Shown in pieces: positions 1-9,689 of a DNA stretch of 64,000 nucleotides. Below the pieces are notes generated by a model. That model saw only the letters and a list, made by a program, of their open reading frames with translations, was not told the origin of the DNA and did not search any database. The translations under genes and the position numbers were made by a program. The stretch covers positions 744,001-808,000 of the forward strand of contig NZ_CP072610.1 in assembly GCF_021029445.1 (NCBI RefSeq). The letters are read 5' to 3'. The first letter of the stretch is position 1. Every line of letters starts with the position of its first letter. This stretch comes from Pseudomonas wenzhouensis (GTDB taxonomy: Bacteria > Pseudomonadota > Gammaproteobacteria > Pseudomonadales > Pseudomonadaceae).

Positions 1-700
1 CCGGCAGGGCGAAGTAGATGATTGCCGCCGCGCACAACAGCTCCAGCGGGCCGGCCAGCAACTGGCGGCTGACGATGGGCAGGCGTGGGTATTCCACATG
101 CAGCTTGCCCAGGGTCCAGGGCTTGAACTGGCGCCAGGAACCGAGCACGTAGAGGCCGACCAGGCCGAGCAGGACGCCGCCGATGGCGATGGACACCAGC
201 GGCGTGACGTCGACGACGCGGTGGATCAGATCCGGTTGGGCGATCAGCACACAGCCGCTGGCCAGAAGTGTGCCAAGGGCGAAGGTGAAGGAGCAGAAGA
301 CGATGAGGATGCCGATTTCATGTGGCGTCAGCCCCTTGCTGCGATAGGCGCGGTAACGCACCACCGCCCCGGAAAACACCGAGGCGCCGATATTGTGGGC
401 CAGGGCATAGGTGGTGAAGGAGCAGAGGGTGATGAAGCGCCAGGGAATCTTCTTGCCCAGGTGGGCGACGGCAATGCGGTCGTACCAGGCCAGCGCCCAG
501 TAAGCGCCGAGTGTCGCGGCAGCGGCGAGCAGCCAGTTGATGTGGGAGATCGCTTCGAGGCTGCCCTTGATTTCGTCGAGGGAAATAGTGCGCAGTTCGC
601 GGTAGAGCAGAAAGCCAGAGAAGACCACGGCACCGAGTCCGATCAGCGTCCAGATCAGGTCGCTGCGCTTCAGTTTGGGTTTGGCTTCTACGACAGACAC
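1..700 (-). CDS. UPF0104 / YbhN-like (lysylphosphatidylglycerol synthase TM family) membrane protein, C-terminus cut off
   Basis: Reading leftward from a GTG at 698-700, the frame stays open for 233 codons and leaves the window, so the C-terminus is missing. An AGGA ribosome-binding site at 707-710 lies six bases before the GTG, which decides the start. The protein begins MSVVEAKPKLKR and has hydrophobic segments near residues 16-33, 52-66, 88-105, 125-145 and 160-180. The stretch NIGASVFSGAVVRYRAY resembles the flippase-like domain shared by YbhN proteins and the membrane half of MprF. Such proteins are thought to move or modify lipids in the inner membrane; the substrate here cannot be read. 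The family call rests on pattern memory, not a search. Confidence 0.68.
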   Translation of the reverse strand, partial: MSVVEAKPKLKRSDLIWTLIGLGAVVFSGFLLYRELRTISLDEIKGSLEAISHINWLLAAAATLGAYWALAWYDRIAVAHLGKKIPWRFITLCSFTTYALAHNIGASVFSGAVVRYRAYRSKGLTPHEIGILIVFCSFTFALGTLLASGCVLIAQPDLIHRVVDVTPLVSIAIGGVLLGLVGLYVLGSWRQFKPWTLGKLHVEYPRLPIVSRQLLAGPLELLCAAAIIYFALP

Positions 701-911
701 TGCAATTCCTCGCTCGCTTGGCCCCGAGGTAGCGGGGCCGCATGCCTCCATCCGAGGCCGCTATTCATCGGCCTTGAGACCGTTTGGCAATGGCCGTTGG
801 CGGATCGTGCCCGCGCGGCGCGCTGCGCAGTATCTGCGAGGCGCCGTTTGTACTCAACTGCCAGACCTTTTGCGGCTTGTCGGAGTTGTGTCAACGATTG
901 TCCCCCAACGC

Positions 912-1349
912 TCATGTCCAGTTCAGCGTCAGCGCCGCCAGTACCGCGTAGCGGCCGGTTTTGGCCAGGGTGACGATGAGCAGAAATACCCACAGGCGCT
1001 CACGCATCACACCCGCCACCAGCGTCAATGGATCGCCGATCACCGGCATCCAGCTGAGCAGCAATGACCAGCGCCCATAGCGTGCATACCAGGCTTGCGC
1101 CTGCTCCAACCGCGCCGGGCTGACCGGAAACCAGCGTCGCTCGCGATAGCGCTCGAGGGAGCGGCCCAGCAGCCAGTTGATCCAGGAGCCCAGCACGTTG
1201 CCCAGCGTGGCGACCAGCAGCAAGGCCCAGAGCGGATGCTGGCGGGCCAGGAGCAGGGCGACCAGTAGCGCTTCGGACTGCAGCGGCAACAGCGTCGCCG
1301 CGCCCAGGGCGGAGAGAAACAGCGCCAGATAGGCGGACAGACTCAGCAT
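912..1349 (-). CDS. YqaA family (DedA/SNARE-associated type) inner-membrane protein
   Basis: 145-residue protein, close to the usual YqaA length (E. coli YqaA about 142). Hydrophobic segments lie near residues 4-22, 27-47, 85-115 and 118-140. The central motif GNVLGSWINWLLGR, followed later by GDPLTLVAGVMR, is characteristic of the DedA-related VTT domain. The family is tied to membrane homeostasis and lipid transport; no substrate can be assigned here. It is read leftward and starts 35 bases after the VC0807-type gene ends, with a strong hairpin between them, so the two may be co-oriented but separately terminated. Confidence 0.78.
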   Translation of the reverse strand: MLSLSAYLALFLSALGAATLLPLQSEALLVALLLARQHPLWALLLVATLGNVLGSWINWLLGRSLERYRERRWFPVSPARLEQAQAWYARYGRWSLLLSWMPVIGDPLTLVAGVMRERLWVFLLIVTLAKTGRYAVLAALTLNWT

Positions 1350-1359
1350 GACTGCAGCA

Positions 1360-1379
1360 CGCCGGCCGTTGGGCCGGCG
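1360..1379 (-). terminator. GC-rich hairpin after the VC0807-type gene
   Basis: CGCCGGCC and GGCCGGCG form a perfect 8-bp stem with a 4-base loop, starting five bases past the stop codon at 1384. On the minus strand no T-run follows (TGCTGCAG), so it may be only a partial terminator or a 3'-end stabiliser. Confidence 0.4.
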
Positions 1380-1383
1380 GGGA

Positions 1384-2112
1384 TCAGGACTGCGATTCCT
1401 GGCCGCTGTTGGCCATGATCTCTTCCAGGCTCAGCCCGGTCAGGCCGTGGATGGTCTTCCACAGGTAGTAGAAGATGGCCATCAGCATGATCATCGAGGG
1501 AATGGCGATCATCGGGTAGCTGAGCAGGGTCATGCGCCCCAGCTCGTCATTGAAGGCCTCGGTGCCGGCCGGGCTGACCACGATCCACTTGGCCAGCACA
1601 TAGTTCATCAGCGAGGAGAAGAAAAAGGTGCCACTGAGCCAGTAGGTGGCGCGCAGCAGGCGCGTTTCGAAGTGCTCGACATGACCGCCCTGTTCCAGGC
1701 GCTCATGGATCTTGTCGATATTGAGCACGGTCTTGTTGAACAGCAGGGTACGAATCAGCGGGTAACGGGTGCGGGTGGAGACCAGTACTGCGATGCCGAT
1801 CAGCCCGGGAATCAGCGCTTCCTTGACCGCCAGCCACTGGGTATCGAGCTTGAGCAGGCCGATACCGCCGGTCAGCGCGACGCTGATCAGGCCGAGCAGG
1901 GCGATGAAATTGAATTTGCGGTACTTGATCAGCTCGAACGCGCCCCAGCCCAGCGGGAAGGCCAGGGCCAGAATCAGCGCACCATCGGCGCCGAGGCGCT
2001 GCTCGCCACTGAGTTTCATGAGGATGAACGAAGGGATCAGGATGCTGATGGCCAGGTCGATCAGTGGGCGGGGCTTGTGCGTCGGGGTACGGCTGTCAGT
2101 CGTGGCGGTCAT
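1384..2112 (-). CDS. VC0807-type integral membrane protein
   Basis: 242-residue multi-spanning protein. Hydrophobic segments are near residues 18-34, 43-60, 68-88, 100-112, 155-175 and 198-215. It resembles the uncharacterised VC0807 family. Members have six or so membrane helices, sit in the inner membrane and have no assigned substrate. The charged loop at about 115-150 (LLFNKTVLNIDKIHERLEQ) is probably cytoplasmic. The ATG at 2110-2112 is the first start in the open frame. The upstream 267 bases to the next gene hold only the divergent promoter region of the solute-binding gene. Confidence 0.6.
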   Translation of the reverse strand: MTATTDSRTPTHKPRPLIDLAISILIPSFILMKLSGEQRLGADGALILALAFPLGWGAFELIKYRKFNFIALLGLISVALTGGIGLLKLDTQWLAVKEALIPGLIGIAVLVSTRTRYPLIRTLLFNKTVLNIDKIHERLEQGGHVEHFETRLLRATYWLSGTFFFSSLMNYVLAKWIVVSPAGTEAFNDELGRMTLLSYPMIAIPSMIMLMAIFYYLWKTIHGLTGLSLEEIMANSGQESQS

Positions 2113-2293
2113 GGTAGCTGGAGTCTGCGTAGGAAGGCCGATGATCGCCTGCCCGGCGCGCCAGGGCTAGCCCGACCGTCGGTTTTGAATGTGAAAAAGT
2201 ATGAGCCGACAGCGTGCAGACAGGCTGGGTGGCGCAGTGAGGCGGGTGGTGCTGAGCTGCGGATCATGGCCGCGCAGGGTTCAGCAGGCGGCC

Positions 2294-2323
2294 TTGGTGA
2301 TGGATCGTCCGGGCGTTTATGAT
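2294..2323 (+). promoter_or_regulatory. candidate sigma-70 promoter for the first solute-binding-protein gene
   Basis: TTGGTG at 2294-2299 and TATGAT at 2318-2323 are separated by 18 bases. TATGAT matches the -10 consensus at five of six positions. The coding start is at 2380, giving a leader of about 50 bases. By-eye call. Confidence 0.35.
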
Positions 2324-2379
2324 GGCCGGCCTGGTCACCCTGAATTGGTCGTAGGGTGCATCACGGACGGTGATCTGCA

Positions 2380-3153
2380 ATGAGCCTGAAGTACCCGCTC
2401 GCAGCCCTGTTGCTGCTCTGCAGTGCCTGCGCCCATGTGCTGGCTGCCGAGTTGCGGCTGTATACCGAGGACTATCGACCGTTCAGCTACCTCGAGGACG
2501 GCAAGCCCAGTGGCATGGCGGTGGCCGTTGTCGAAGAGCTGATCCGTCGTACTGGCGAGCCGGCACGGATCGAGCTGGTGCCCTGGACCCGTGGCTATCA
2601 TCAGGTTCGCCAGCAGGCCAATAGCGCGCTGTTCTTCACCGTACGCACGGCGCAGCGCGAGGCCGAGTTTCAGTGGGTGGGGCCGATCGCGCGCGGTCAT
2701 ACGCGTTTCTACACGCTCAAGGATGCCGGACTGCGAGTCAACACCCTCGATGATGTGCGCCAACTCGGCACGCTCGCTGTCCCCTGGCAGTGGTACAGCT
2801 ATGAACTGTTGCGCGAGCAGAATCTGCAAAACCTCTATGGCGTGTCGACACCGCAGGACATGCTGCGCATGTTTCGTCATGGTCGCGTCAAGCTGCTGCT
2901 GGCCAACACCCTAACCCTCGATGGCATGCTCGCCGAGCAGGGCATGCATGCCGGACAGTTGCAGGCGCAGTTCGACCTGATGAGCAATGACTCCTATATT
3001 GCCTTTTCCCGGCAGACCGATAAGGCGCGTGTCGCCCGTTGGCAGCATGCGTTGCAGGCGATGCGTGATGATGGCAGCCTGGCACGTGTCTATCGACGCT
3101 GGCTGCCGGAGGCCGACGCGCGGGCGTTGACCGATCAGTTGCGGCCGGAGTGA
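2380..3153 (+). CDS. periplasmic solute-binding-domain (SBP_bac_3) protein, copy 1
   Basis: 257 residues with a cleavable signal peptide (about 1-22, ending in SACAHVLAA before ELRLYTEDY). The mature part has the layout of amino-acid-type periplasmic binding proteins: RLYTEDYRPFSY at the start of lobe 1, GMAVAVVEELIRRTG, then FFTVRTAQREAEFQWVGP, and a closing RYRRWLPE-like end. No permease or ATPase gene is adjacent, so it is not obviously part of an ABC transporter; stand-alone members can feed shared transporters or act as sensors. It is followed by a clearly related copy after 50 bases, so the pair arose by tandem duplication. Ligand unknown. Confidence 0.72.
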   Translation: MSLKYPLAALLLLCSACAHVLAAELRLYTEDYRPFSYLEDGKPSGMAVAVVEELIRRTGEPARIELVPWTRGYHQVRQQANSALFFTVRTAQREAEFQWVGPIARGHTRFYTLKDAGLRVNTLDDVRQLGTLAVPWQWYSYELLREQNLQNLYGVSTPQDMLRMFRHGRVKLLLANTLTLDGMLAEQGMHAGQLQAQFDLMSNDSYIAFSRQTDKARVARWQHALQAMRDDGSLARVYRRWLPEADARALTDQLRPE

Positions 3154-3203
3154 GGTGGCTGCAGGGCATTGCCCGGCTTGCCGGGCTGCACACGAGAGGA
3201 AAC

Positions 3204-3962
3204 ATGATGGGCAGGCACCTGCGTCGATGGTTGTGTCTCGCGTTGCTGGCGCTGTGCGCGCCGGCTGCGGCTGAGCTGCGCCTGCTCACCGAAGAAGCCC
3301 CGCCGATGAGCTTCACCCGCGATGGCGAACCCAGTGGCTTTTCCGTCGAGGTGGTCAGGGCCCTGCTGGCGCGTACCGGCGACAGCGGGAAGATCGAAGT
3401 GCTGCCCTGGACACGGGCCTTCCATCTGGCTCAGCAGGCCGCCGACACGGCTCTGTTTTCTACCGTGCGCACGCCCGTGCGTGAGGATAGATTCCACTGG
3501 GTCGGCCCCATCGTGGTCGGTACCACCAGCTTCTATTCGTTGAAGTCCCGTCACCTGGTCATCGATACCCTGCAGCAGGCCGCCGCCAGCGGGCCTCTGG
3601 CGCTGCCCAAGCAGTGGTACACCTACGAGACCCTGAGTGCACAGGGGTTCAGCAACCTCTATGGCGTGTCCAGCTCGAAGCAGATGATGACCATGCTCAG
3701 GCATGGCCGGGTCAAGCTGATTGCCACCGAGGATCTGACCCTGGCGGGCGAGCTGGCTGCCGCCGAGCTCAAACCGCAAGACGTTACCGCGCATGTGCCC
3801 TTCATGCGTTCGGCCTATTACATCGCCTTCTCCCCGCAAACCTCGATGGTACGTGTGGTGCGCTGGCAGCGCGCCCTGCAGCAGATGCACGAGGACGGCA
3901 GTCTGGCCGCCATCCTCAAGCGCTGGCTACCACATGCGGCGATGCCGCCCATGGAGCCGTAG
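3204..3962 (+). CDS. periplasmic solute-binding-domain (SBP_bac_3) protein, copy 2
   Basis: 252 residues from the ATG at 3204, chosen because AGAGGA lies directly before it at 3195-3200 (a second ATG at 3207 is equally possible). A longer in-frame ATG at 3150 overlaps the preceding gene and would spoil the signal peptide. The signal peptide runs RHLRRWLCLALLALCAPAAA, then ELRLLTEEAPPMSF. It shares the block order of copy 1 (PSGFSVEVVRALLARTG, LPWTRAFHLAQQ, FSTVRTPVREDRFHWVGP, WYTYETL, NLYGVSS, HGRVKL). The same fold with different pocket residues suggests a related but different ligand. No transporter partner is visible. Confidence 0.72.
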   Translation: MMGRHLRRWLCLALLALCAPAAAELRLLTEEAPPMSFTRDGEPSGFSVEVVRALLARTGDSGKIEVLPWTRAFHLAQQAADTALFSTVRTPVREDRFHWVGPIVVGTTSFYSLKSRHLVIDTLQQAAASGPLALPKQWYTYETLSAQGFSNLYGVSSSKQMMTMLRHGRVKLIATEDLTLAGELAAAELKPQDVTAHVPFMRSAYYIAFSPQTSMVRVVRWQRALQQMHEDGSLAAILKRWLPHAAMPPMEP

Positions 3963-4016
3963 CGGCTGGCGCGGCGACTGGTTACCCTGAGCGCTGGTCA
4001 TTCACCGAGTCCAATC

Positions 4017-5018
4017 ATGGCGCGTCGTCACCTTACGCTCGATCTGCGCAGTCGCGCTGACCTGTTCGCCCATCTTGGGGCGATGGAACAGGCGGGTGTA
4101 CCCATCGATCGCTCGTTGGCCAGCCTGACGCTCGGGGCGCGCCATGAGGCTGCGCTCAAGCGCTTGCGCCAGATGGTGGATAACGGTCGCGATCTGGCGA
4201 GTTCCGGCCAGTTGAGTGGCGTTTTTACGCCACTGGAAAGTGGCCTGGTGCGTGCCGCGCAGGAAGCCGGCGCGCTGACGCACATCTATCGGCAACTGGC
4301 GCAGCGCTACGACGAGCAAGCGCGTCATGTGACTGAGCTGAGATCACGTCTGCTGCTGCCGGCGGGCGTGCTGCTGCTGGCGCTGGCGGTCAAACCCCTG
4401 CCTGCCCTGGTGGCGGGTGGCCTGAGTGGGGGCGGCTATTTGCTCGCCGTGCTGTTGCCGCTGCTGTGGCTGTCTGCGCTGTTGTGGGGGGTGAGCGCGC
4501 TATGGCGCCGTTGGCAGCAGCGCCGGAGCGAGGCCCCCGGCTTGCTCGACGATCTGTTGTTGAGCTTGCCGTTATTCGGCAGCCTGCAGTGGCGGGCGGA
4601 TTTGCGTAATTTTTGCGACAGTCTCGGGTTGCTGCTGGAGGCAGGCATGCCGGTGCTCGACGCCCTGCCGCGTGCCTGCAGTGCCATAACCAATGCGCGC
4701 TTGCGGCGGGATTTCGCCAGCCTGGCGCCGCGAATCACGGCTGGGCAGTCACTGGTTCGGGCCTTCGATGCGCTGAGCTTTCCCGGCAAGGCCATGTTCA
4801 TCGGTGTGCTCAATACCGGTGAAGCGACCGGTCGACCAGGTGAAGCACTGTTGCGCTTCGCCCGCCTGCAGGCACAACAGCTGGCCTCGCAGCAGCAGTC
4901 GCTGGCGACCTGGCTGCCGCGCCTGTTCTATCTGGCGGTCGCCGCCTGGATGGCCTACGGCCTGCTGAGCGGTGGCGGCTTCTTCCCGGCGCTGCCGGCG
5001 GAGCTGGCTGGCCGGTAA
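4017..5018 (+). CDS. orphan type II secretion / pilus assembly F-family membrane protein
   Basis: 333 residues, shorter than canonical GspF/PilC (about 400). Two T2SF-type domains are seen: one at about 12-110 (LGAMEQAGVPIDRSLASL, then FTPLESGLVRAAQEAGAL) and one at about 185-300 (RNFCDSLGLLLEAGMPVLDAL, then IGVLNTGEATGRPGEAL). Hydrophobic stretches at about 112-160 and 305-325 would be the membrane anchors. GspF proteins are the inner-membrane platform that couples the assembly ATPase to the pilus. No ATPase, pilin or secretin gene is near, so it either works with a system encoded elsewhere or is a relic with a separate role. Confidence 0.68.
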   Translation: MARRHLTLDLRSRADLFAHLGAMEQAGVPIDRSLASLTLGARHEAALKRLRQMVDNGRDLASSGQLSGVFTPLESGLVRAAQEAGALTHIYRQLAQRYDEQARHVTELRSRLLLPAGVLLLALAVKPLPALVAGGLSGGGYLLAVLLPLLWLSALLWGVSALWRRWQQRRSEAPGLLDDLLLSLPLFGSLQWRADLRNFCDSLGLLLEAGMPVLDALPRACSAITNARLRRDFASLAPRITAGQSLVRAFDALSFPGKAMFIGVLNTGEATGRPGEALLRFARLQAQQLASQQQSLATWLPRLFYLAVAAWMAYGLLSGGGFFPALPAELAGR

Positions 5019-5147
5019 ATTGCTGGCTATCCGCCAGGGCGTACCGACTGAAAGCTGGCAGCAAGTGCCTTGCGCTAGCATTCGTCACGTCTACGCCATG
5101 ACTAAAACGAGAAAGAAGCGATTCAACCGACTTTGGAATACGCCCCC

Positions 5148-6020
5148 ATGCCCATCCTGCAACGTGCATCCCACCATGAGCTGCGCAGTGCCTTTCGTGC
5201 CCTGCTGGCTTCCGATCGCTGCTATCACACCGCGTCGGTCTTCGATCCCATGTCCGCCCGCATCGCCGCCGATCTCGACTTCGAGGTCGGTATCCTCGGC
5301 GGCTCCGTCGCGTCTCTTCAAGTGCTCGGCGCGCCGGACTTTGCCCTCATCACTCTCAGCGAGTTCGTCGAGCAGGCCGCGCGCATCGGCCGCGTGGCGC
5401 GTTTGCCGGTGATCGCTGACGCCGACCACGGCTACGGCAATGCGCTCAACGTGATGCGCACCGTGGTCGAGCTGGAACGCGCCGGTGTCGCCGCGCTGAC
5501 CATCGAAGACACCCTGCTGCCGGCCCAGTTCGGCCGCAAGTCCACCGATCTGATCTCCATCGAGGAAGGTGTCGGCAAGATCCTCGCTGCGCTGGAAGCA
5601 CGCGTCGATCCGGAACTCTCCATCATCGCCCGGACCCACGCCGGGGTGCTGGAAGTGGACGAAGTGATCCGCCGCACGCGCGCCTACGAGGCCGCCGGCG
5701 CCGATGGCATCTGCCTGGTCGGGATCAAGGATTTCGCCCACCTGGAGCAGATCGCCGCAGGCCTCAAGGTGCCGCTGATGCTGGTCACCTACGGCAACCC
5801 CGAGCTGCGTGATAACGAACGCCTGGCGCGTCTGGGCGTGCGCATCGTGGTCAACGGCCACGCCGCCTACTTCGCCGCGATCAAGGCCACCTACGACTGC
5901 CTGCGCGAGCAGCGCGGCGCCCAGCCGTGCGACCTCAACGCCACCGAACTGACGCACAAGTACACCATGCCCGAGGACTACATCGTCTGGGCCAAGGAGT
6001 TCATGGAAGTCCGCGAGTAA
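5148..6020 (+). CDS. oxaloacetate decarboxylase, PEP mutase / isocitrate lyase superfamily (EC 4.1.1.112)
   Basis: 290 residues from the ATG at 5148, which has GGAA nine bases upstream; a TTG at 5133 would add five residues not seen in relatives. The sequence [15 protein letters not shown] then [31 protein letters not shown] and [18 protein letters not shown] nearly duplicates the P. aeruginosa PA4872 enzyme as I remember it, which was shown to decarboxylate oxaloacetate to pyruvate. The metal-binding DADHGYG and the [13 protein letters not shown] segment are intact. Soluble TIM-barrel enzyme. It stands alone in its orientation before a 172-bp palindrome. Confidence 0.88.
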   Translation: MPILQRASHHELRSAFRALLASDRCYHTASVFDPMSARIAADLDFEVGILGGSVASLQVLGAPDFALITLSEFVEQAARIGRVARLPVIADADHGYGNALNVMRTVVELERAGVAALTIEDTLLPAQFGRKSTDLISIEEGVGKILAALEARVDPELSIIARTHAGVLEVDEVIRRTRAYEAAGADGICLVGIKDFAHLEQIAAGLKVPLMLVTYGNPELRDNERLARLGVRIVVNGHAAYFAAIKATYDCLREQRGAQPCDLNATELTHKYTMPEDYIVWAKEFMEVRE

Positions 6021-6192
6021 GAGCCTGTTCACGATCTGCTGCGCTTCGACCTTACGGCGTTAAAAACAGGCTGGAGCGCCAGCCCGATCGGACTGCTCAT
6101 TTACAGCTCGTAAAGTCGAGCGCGACTCCGACCGATCCTCGCCTGTTTTTGCCTTGTAGGCTTCCAGCTCGCAATATCGTGAACAGACTCCT
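6020..6192. repeat. imperfect palindrome of about 170 bp (MITE-like)
   Basis: The left half starts GAGCCTGTTCACGAT and the right half ends ATCGTGAACAGACTC. Inside, TTAAAAACAGGCT on the left faces GCCTGTTTTTGCC on the right, and further patches (GATCGG, GAGCGC) also pair. The whole segment can fold into one long hairpin between the oxaloacetate decarboxylase stop codon and the next gene. No open frame lies in it. The form suggests a non-autonomous repeat or a strong terminator. Confidence 0.7.
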
Positions 6193-6262
6193 AGCCAGAA
6201 CACCACTTGCACTTCGCATTCTCCAGGCGCATATCTGTCCGGACAGTGCGAGGAGGTCGAAC

Positions 6263-6529
6263 ATGGCTGGCGGTTGGGCAAGCGACGACGCGGTGCAGGA
6301 ACAGATCGACAGCAGCATCGAGGACGCCGTCGCGCGTGCCCGTAGCCAGTTGCCGAAAGGCGAGAGCCTGCGGCATTGCGAAGAATGCGATGCCGTCATT
6401 CCCGAGGCGCGTCGCCAGGCCATTCCCGGCGTGCGCCTGTGCGTCAATTGCCAGGCCGAACACGACCGGAAGAGCGCCGCCTTCACCGGCTACAACCGGC
6501 GGGGCAGCAAGGACAGCCAGCTGCGCTAG
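6263..6529 (+). CDS. DksA/TraR-family C4 zinc-finger protein (YbiI type)
   Basis: 88 residues, the same length as E. coli YbiI, which it matches closely at both ends: MAGGWASDDAVQEQI at the start and TGYNRRGSKDSQLR at the end. The four zinc ligands are in CEECD (about residue 40) and CVNCQ (about residue 61). AGGAGGT at 6251-6257 is a near-perfect ribosome-binding site five bases before the ATG; a longer frame upstream starts inside the palindrome and is not used. The family shares the DksA zinc finger but lacks most of its coiled coil. Its target on RNA polymerase is not established. Confidence 0.9.
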   Translation: MAGGWASDDAVQEQIDSSIEDAVARARSQLPKGESLRHCEECDAVIPEARRQAIPGVRLCVNCQAEHDRKSAAFTGYNRRGSKDSQLR

Positions 6530-6559
6530 CTTTCCCGACGGCTCTTCCCGCAGGGCAAC

Positions 6560-8260
<1,701 letters not shown>

Positions 8261-8282
8261 CGGCACTTCCTGTATTCGTTTG

Positions 8283-8381
8283 ATCGTGCCCACGCTCTGC
8301 GTGGACATGCAGTTGGCGACGCTCTGCGTCGCAGGGACGCGGAGCGTCCCGCTATGGGTTCCCACGCAGAGCGTGGGAACC
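8283..8381. repeat. cluster of short palindromes between ureB and ureC
   Basis: Four adjacent inverted repeats: CCCACGCTCTGCGTGG, GCGACGCTCTGCGTCGC, GGGACGCGGAGCGTCCC and, at 8357-8381, a near-perfect 25-bp palindrome built on TTCCCACGC and GCGTGGGAA. They share the core ACGC-TCTGCGT, which I recognise as a common dispersed repeat in Pseudomonas. The cluster fills the gap between the two urease genes and would be transcribed as hairpins. Confidence 0.8.
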
Positions 8382-8382
8382 A

Positions 8383-8691
8383 TCAGTCGAGATTGCCCAT
8401 CACCCGCCCGGCGAAGCCGAACACCCGACGCGCGCCGGCCAGCTCGACCAGTTCCACCTCACGACTCTGTCCGGGCTCGAAGCGCACGGCGGTGCCGGCC
8501 GGGATATTCAGGCGCATGCCACGGGTGCTGGCGCGGTCGAACAGCAGCGCATCGTTGGTCTCGAAAAAGTGGTAGTGCGAGCCGACCTGGATCGGTCGGT
8601 CGCCGCTGTTGGCCACGGAAAGGGTCAGCGTGCGGCGACCGGCATTGAGCTCGATCTCGCCGTCGGCAATCTGGTATTCGCCGGGAATCAT
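8383..8691 (-). CDS. ureB: urease beta subunit
   Basis: 102 residues beginning [16 protein letters not shown], the typical UreB opening. It carries the conserved [18 protein letters not shown] block and ends in FGFAGRVMG. UreB packs around the alpha subunit in the (UreABC)3 apoenzyme in the cytoplasm. It lies seven bases downstream of the GNAT gene, so these are surely co-transcribed. Unusually, 122 bases filled with palindromic repeats separate it from ureC. Confidence 0.97.
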   Translation of the reverse strand: MIPGEYQIADGEIELNAGRRTLTLSVANSGDRPIQVGSHYHFFETNDALLFDRASTRGMRLNIPAGTAVRFEPGQSREVELVELAGARRVFGFAGRVMGNLD

Positions 8692-8698
8692 GGGGTGC

Positions 8699-9199
8699 TC
8701 ACTCCAGAATCAGTTGCATGAAAGTCAGATCCAGCCAGCGCCCGAACTTGCGCCCGACCTGGGGCATCTGCCCGGTGGTGACGAAGCCGAGGCGCTGGTG
8801 CAGGCGAATCGAGGCGGCATTTTCCGACTCGATGGCGGCGACCATGACGTGCAGGTTGGCGGCGCGGGCGCGCTCGATCAGCGCCTGCATCAGCGCTGGG
8901 CCGAGCCCTTGGCCGCGTTGGTCGGCGCGCACGTAGACCGAGTGCTCGACGGTCTGGCGAAAACCTTCGATGCTGCGCCAGGTGCCGTAGCTGGCGTAGC
9001 CGAGTACCGCGCCGCCTGCATCACGCGCCACCAGTACCGGGAAGCCGGCTGCCGTGCGTTCGGTCAGCCAGGCGCGGCGGTTGGCCAGATCCACCAGCGT
9101 CTCGTTCCAGATCGCCGTGGTGTGCTGCACCGCGTCGTTGTAGATGGCGAGGATGCCAGGCAGGTCGGCTTCGCTGGCGTCGACTATGGAATAGCTCAT
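8699..9199 (-). CDS. GNAT N-acetyltransferase of the phosphinothricin / methionine sulfoximine type
   Basis: 166 residues. The acetyl-CoA loop is [12 protein letters not shown] (about residues 97-108), and the [19 protein letters not shown] and [19 protein letters not shown] blocks are typical of the PAT/MddA subfamily. P. aeruginosa has the same gene at the same place (PA4866); that enzyme acetylates L-methionine sulfoximine and sulfone, as I recall. It sits between ureA (3-base gap) and ureB (7-base gap), so it is translated from the urease message. Detoxifying a glutamine synthetase inhibitor would fit a nitrogen-assimilation operon, but that is inference. Confidence 0.9.
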   Translation of the reverse strand: MSYSIVDASEADLPGILAIYNDAVQHTTAIWNETLVDLANRRAWLTERTAAGFPVLVARDAGGAVLGYASYGTWRSIEGFRQTVEHSVYVRADQRGQGLGPALMQALIERARAANLHVMVAAIESENAASIRLHQRLGFVTTGQMPQVGRKFGRWLDLTFMQLILE

Positions 9200-9202
9200 G
9201 AG

Positions 9203-9505
9203 TTACGCAATCGGCTGATGGACGGTCACCAACTTGGTGCCGTCAGGGAAGGTGGCTTCGATCTGGATTTCCGGGATCATCTCCGGTACGCCCTCCATCA
9301 CCTGCTCGCGGCTCAGCAAGGTGGTGCCGAAGTGCATCAGCTCGGCGACCGTCTGGCCGTCGCGCGCGCCTTCGAGCAGGGCGGCGGAGATATAGGCCAT
9401 GGCTTCCGGGTAATTCAGCTTGACTCCGCGGGCCAGGCGGCGCTCGGCCACCAGGCCGGCGGTGAAGATCAGCAGCTTGTCTTTTTCTCTTGGTGACAAA
9501 TCCAT
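9203..9505 (-). CDS. ureA: urease gamma subunit
   Basis: 100 residues, exactly the family length, starting [16 protein letters not shown]. Conserved blocks [20 protein letters not shown] and [24 protein letters not shown] are present. The ATG at 9503-9505 has GGAG upstream; the frame stays open further back through the REP sequence but that part has no family similarity. UreA is the smallest structural subunit of the cytoplasmic urease. The gene follows ureD after a 184-base gap that holds a REP palindrome. Confidence 0.97.
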   Translation of the reverse strand: MDLSPREKDKLLIFTAGLVAERRLARGVKLNYPEAMAYISAALLEGARDGQTVAELMHFGTTLLSREQVMEGVPEMIPEIQIEATFPDGTKLVTVHQPIA

Positions 9506-9617
9506 GACGGCTCCAGTCTTGGAGCGGCAAGGCCGTGCCTTGTCCGCAATGGTGTTTCGGTCGCTGGGTAGAACGCGGCGTGCGCTGTTCCACGCTGGCG
9601 TGGCTGTACTGCAATTC

Positions 9618-9676
9618 GTAGGAGCCGGCTTGCCGGCGATCAGGCCTCTGCGGATCGCCGGCAAGCCGGCTCCTAC
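9618..9676. repeat. REP-type palindrome (GTAGGAGCC family)
   Basis: GTAGGAGCCGGCTTGCCGGCGAT at 9618-9640 is repeated exactly in reverse complement at 9654-9676, leaving a 13-base loop. This 23-bp arm is a well-known extragenic palindrome type in Pseudomonas. It lies between ureD and ureA. A variant copy is at 15060-15112. Confidence 0.88.
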
Positions 9677-9689
9677 CTGTTCGTTGTGC

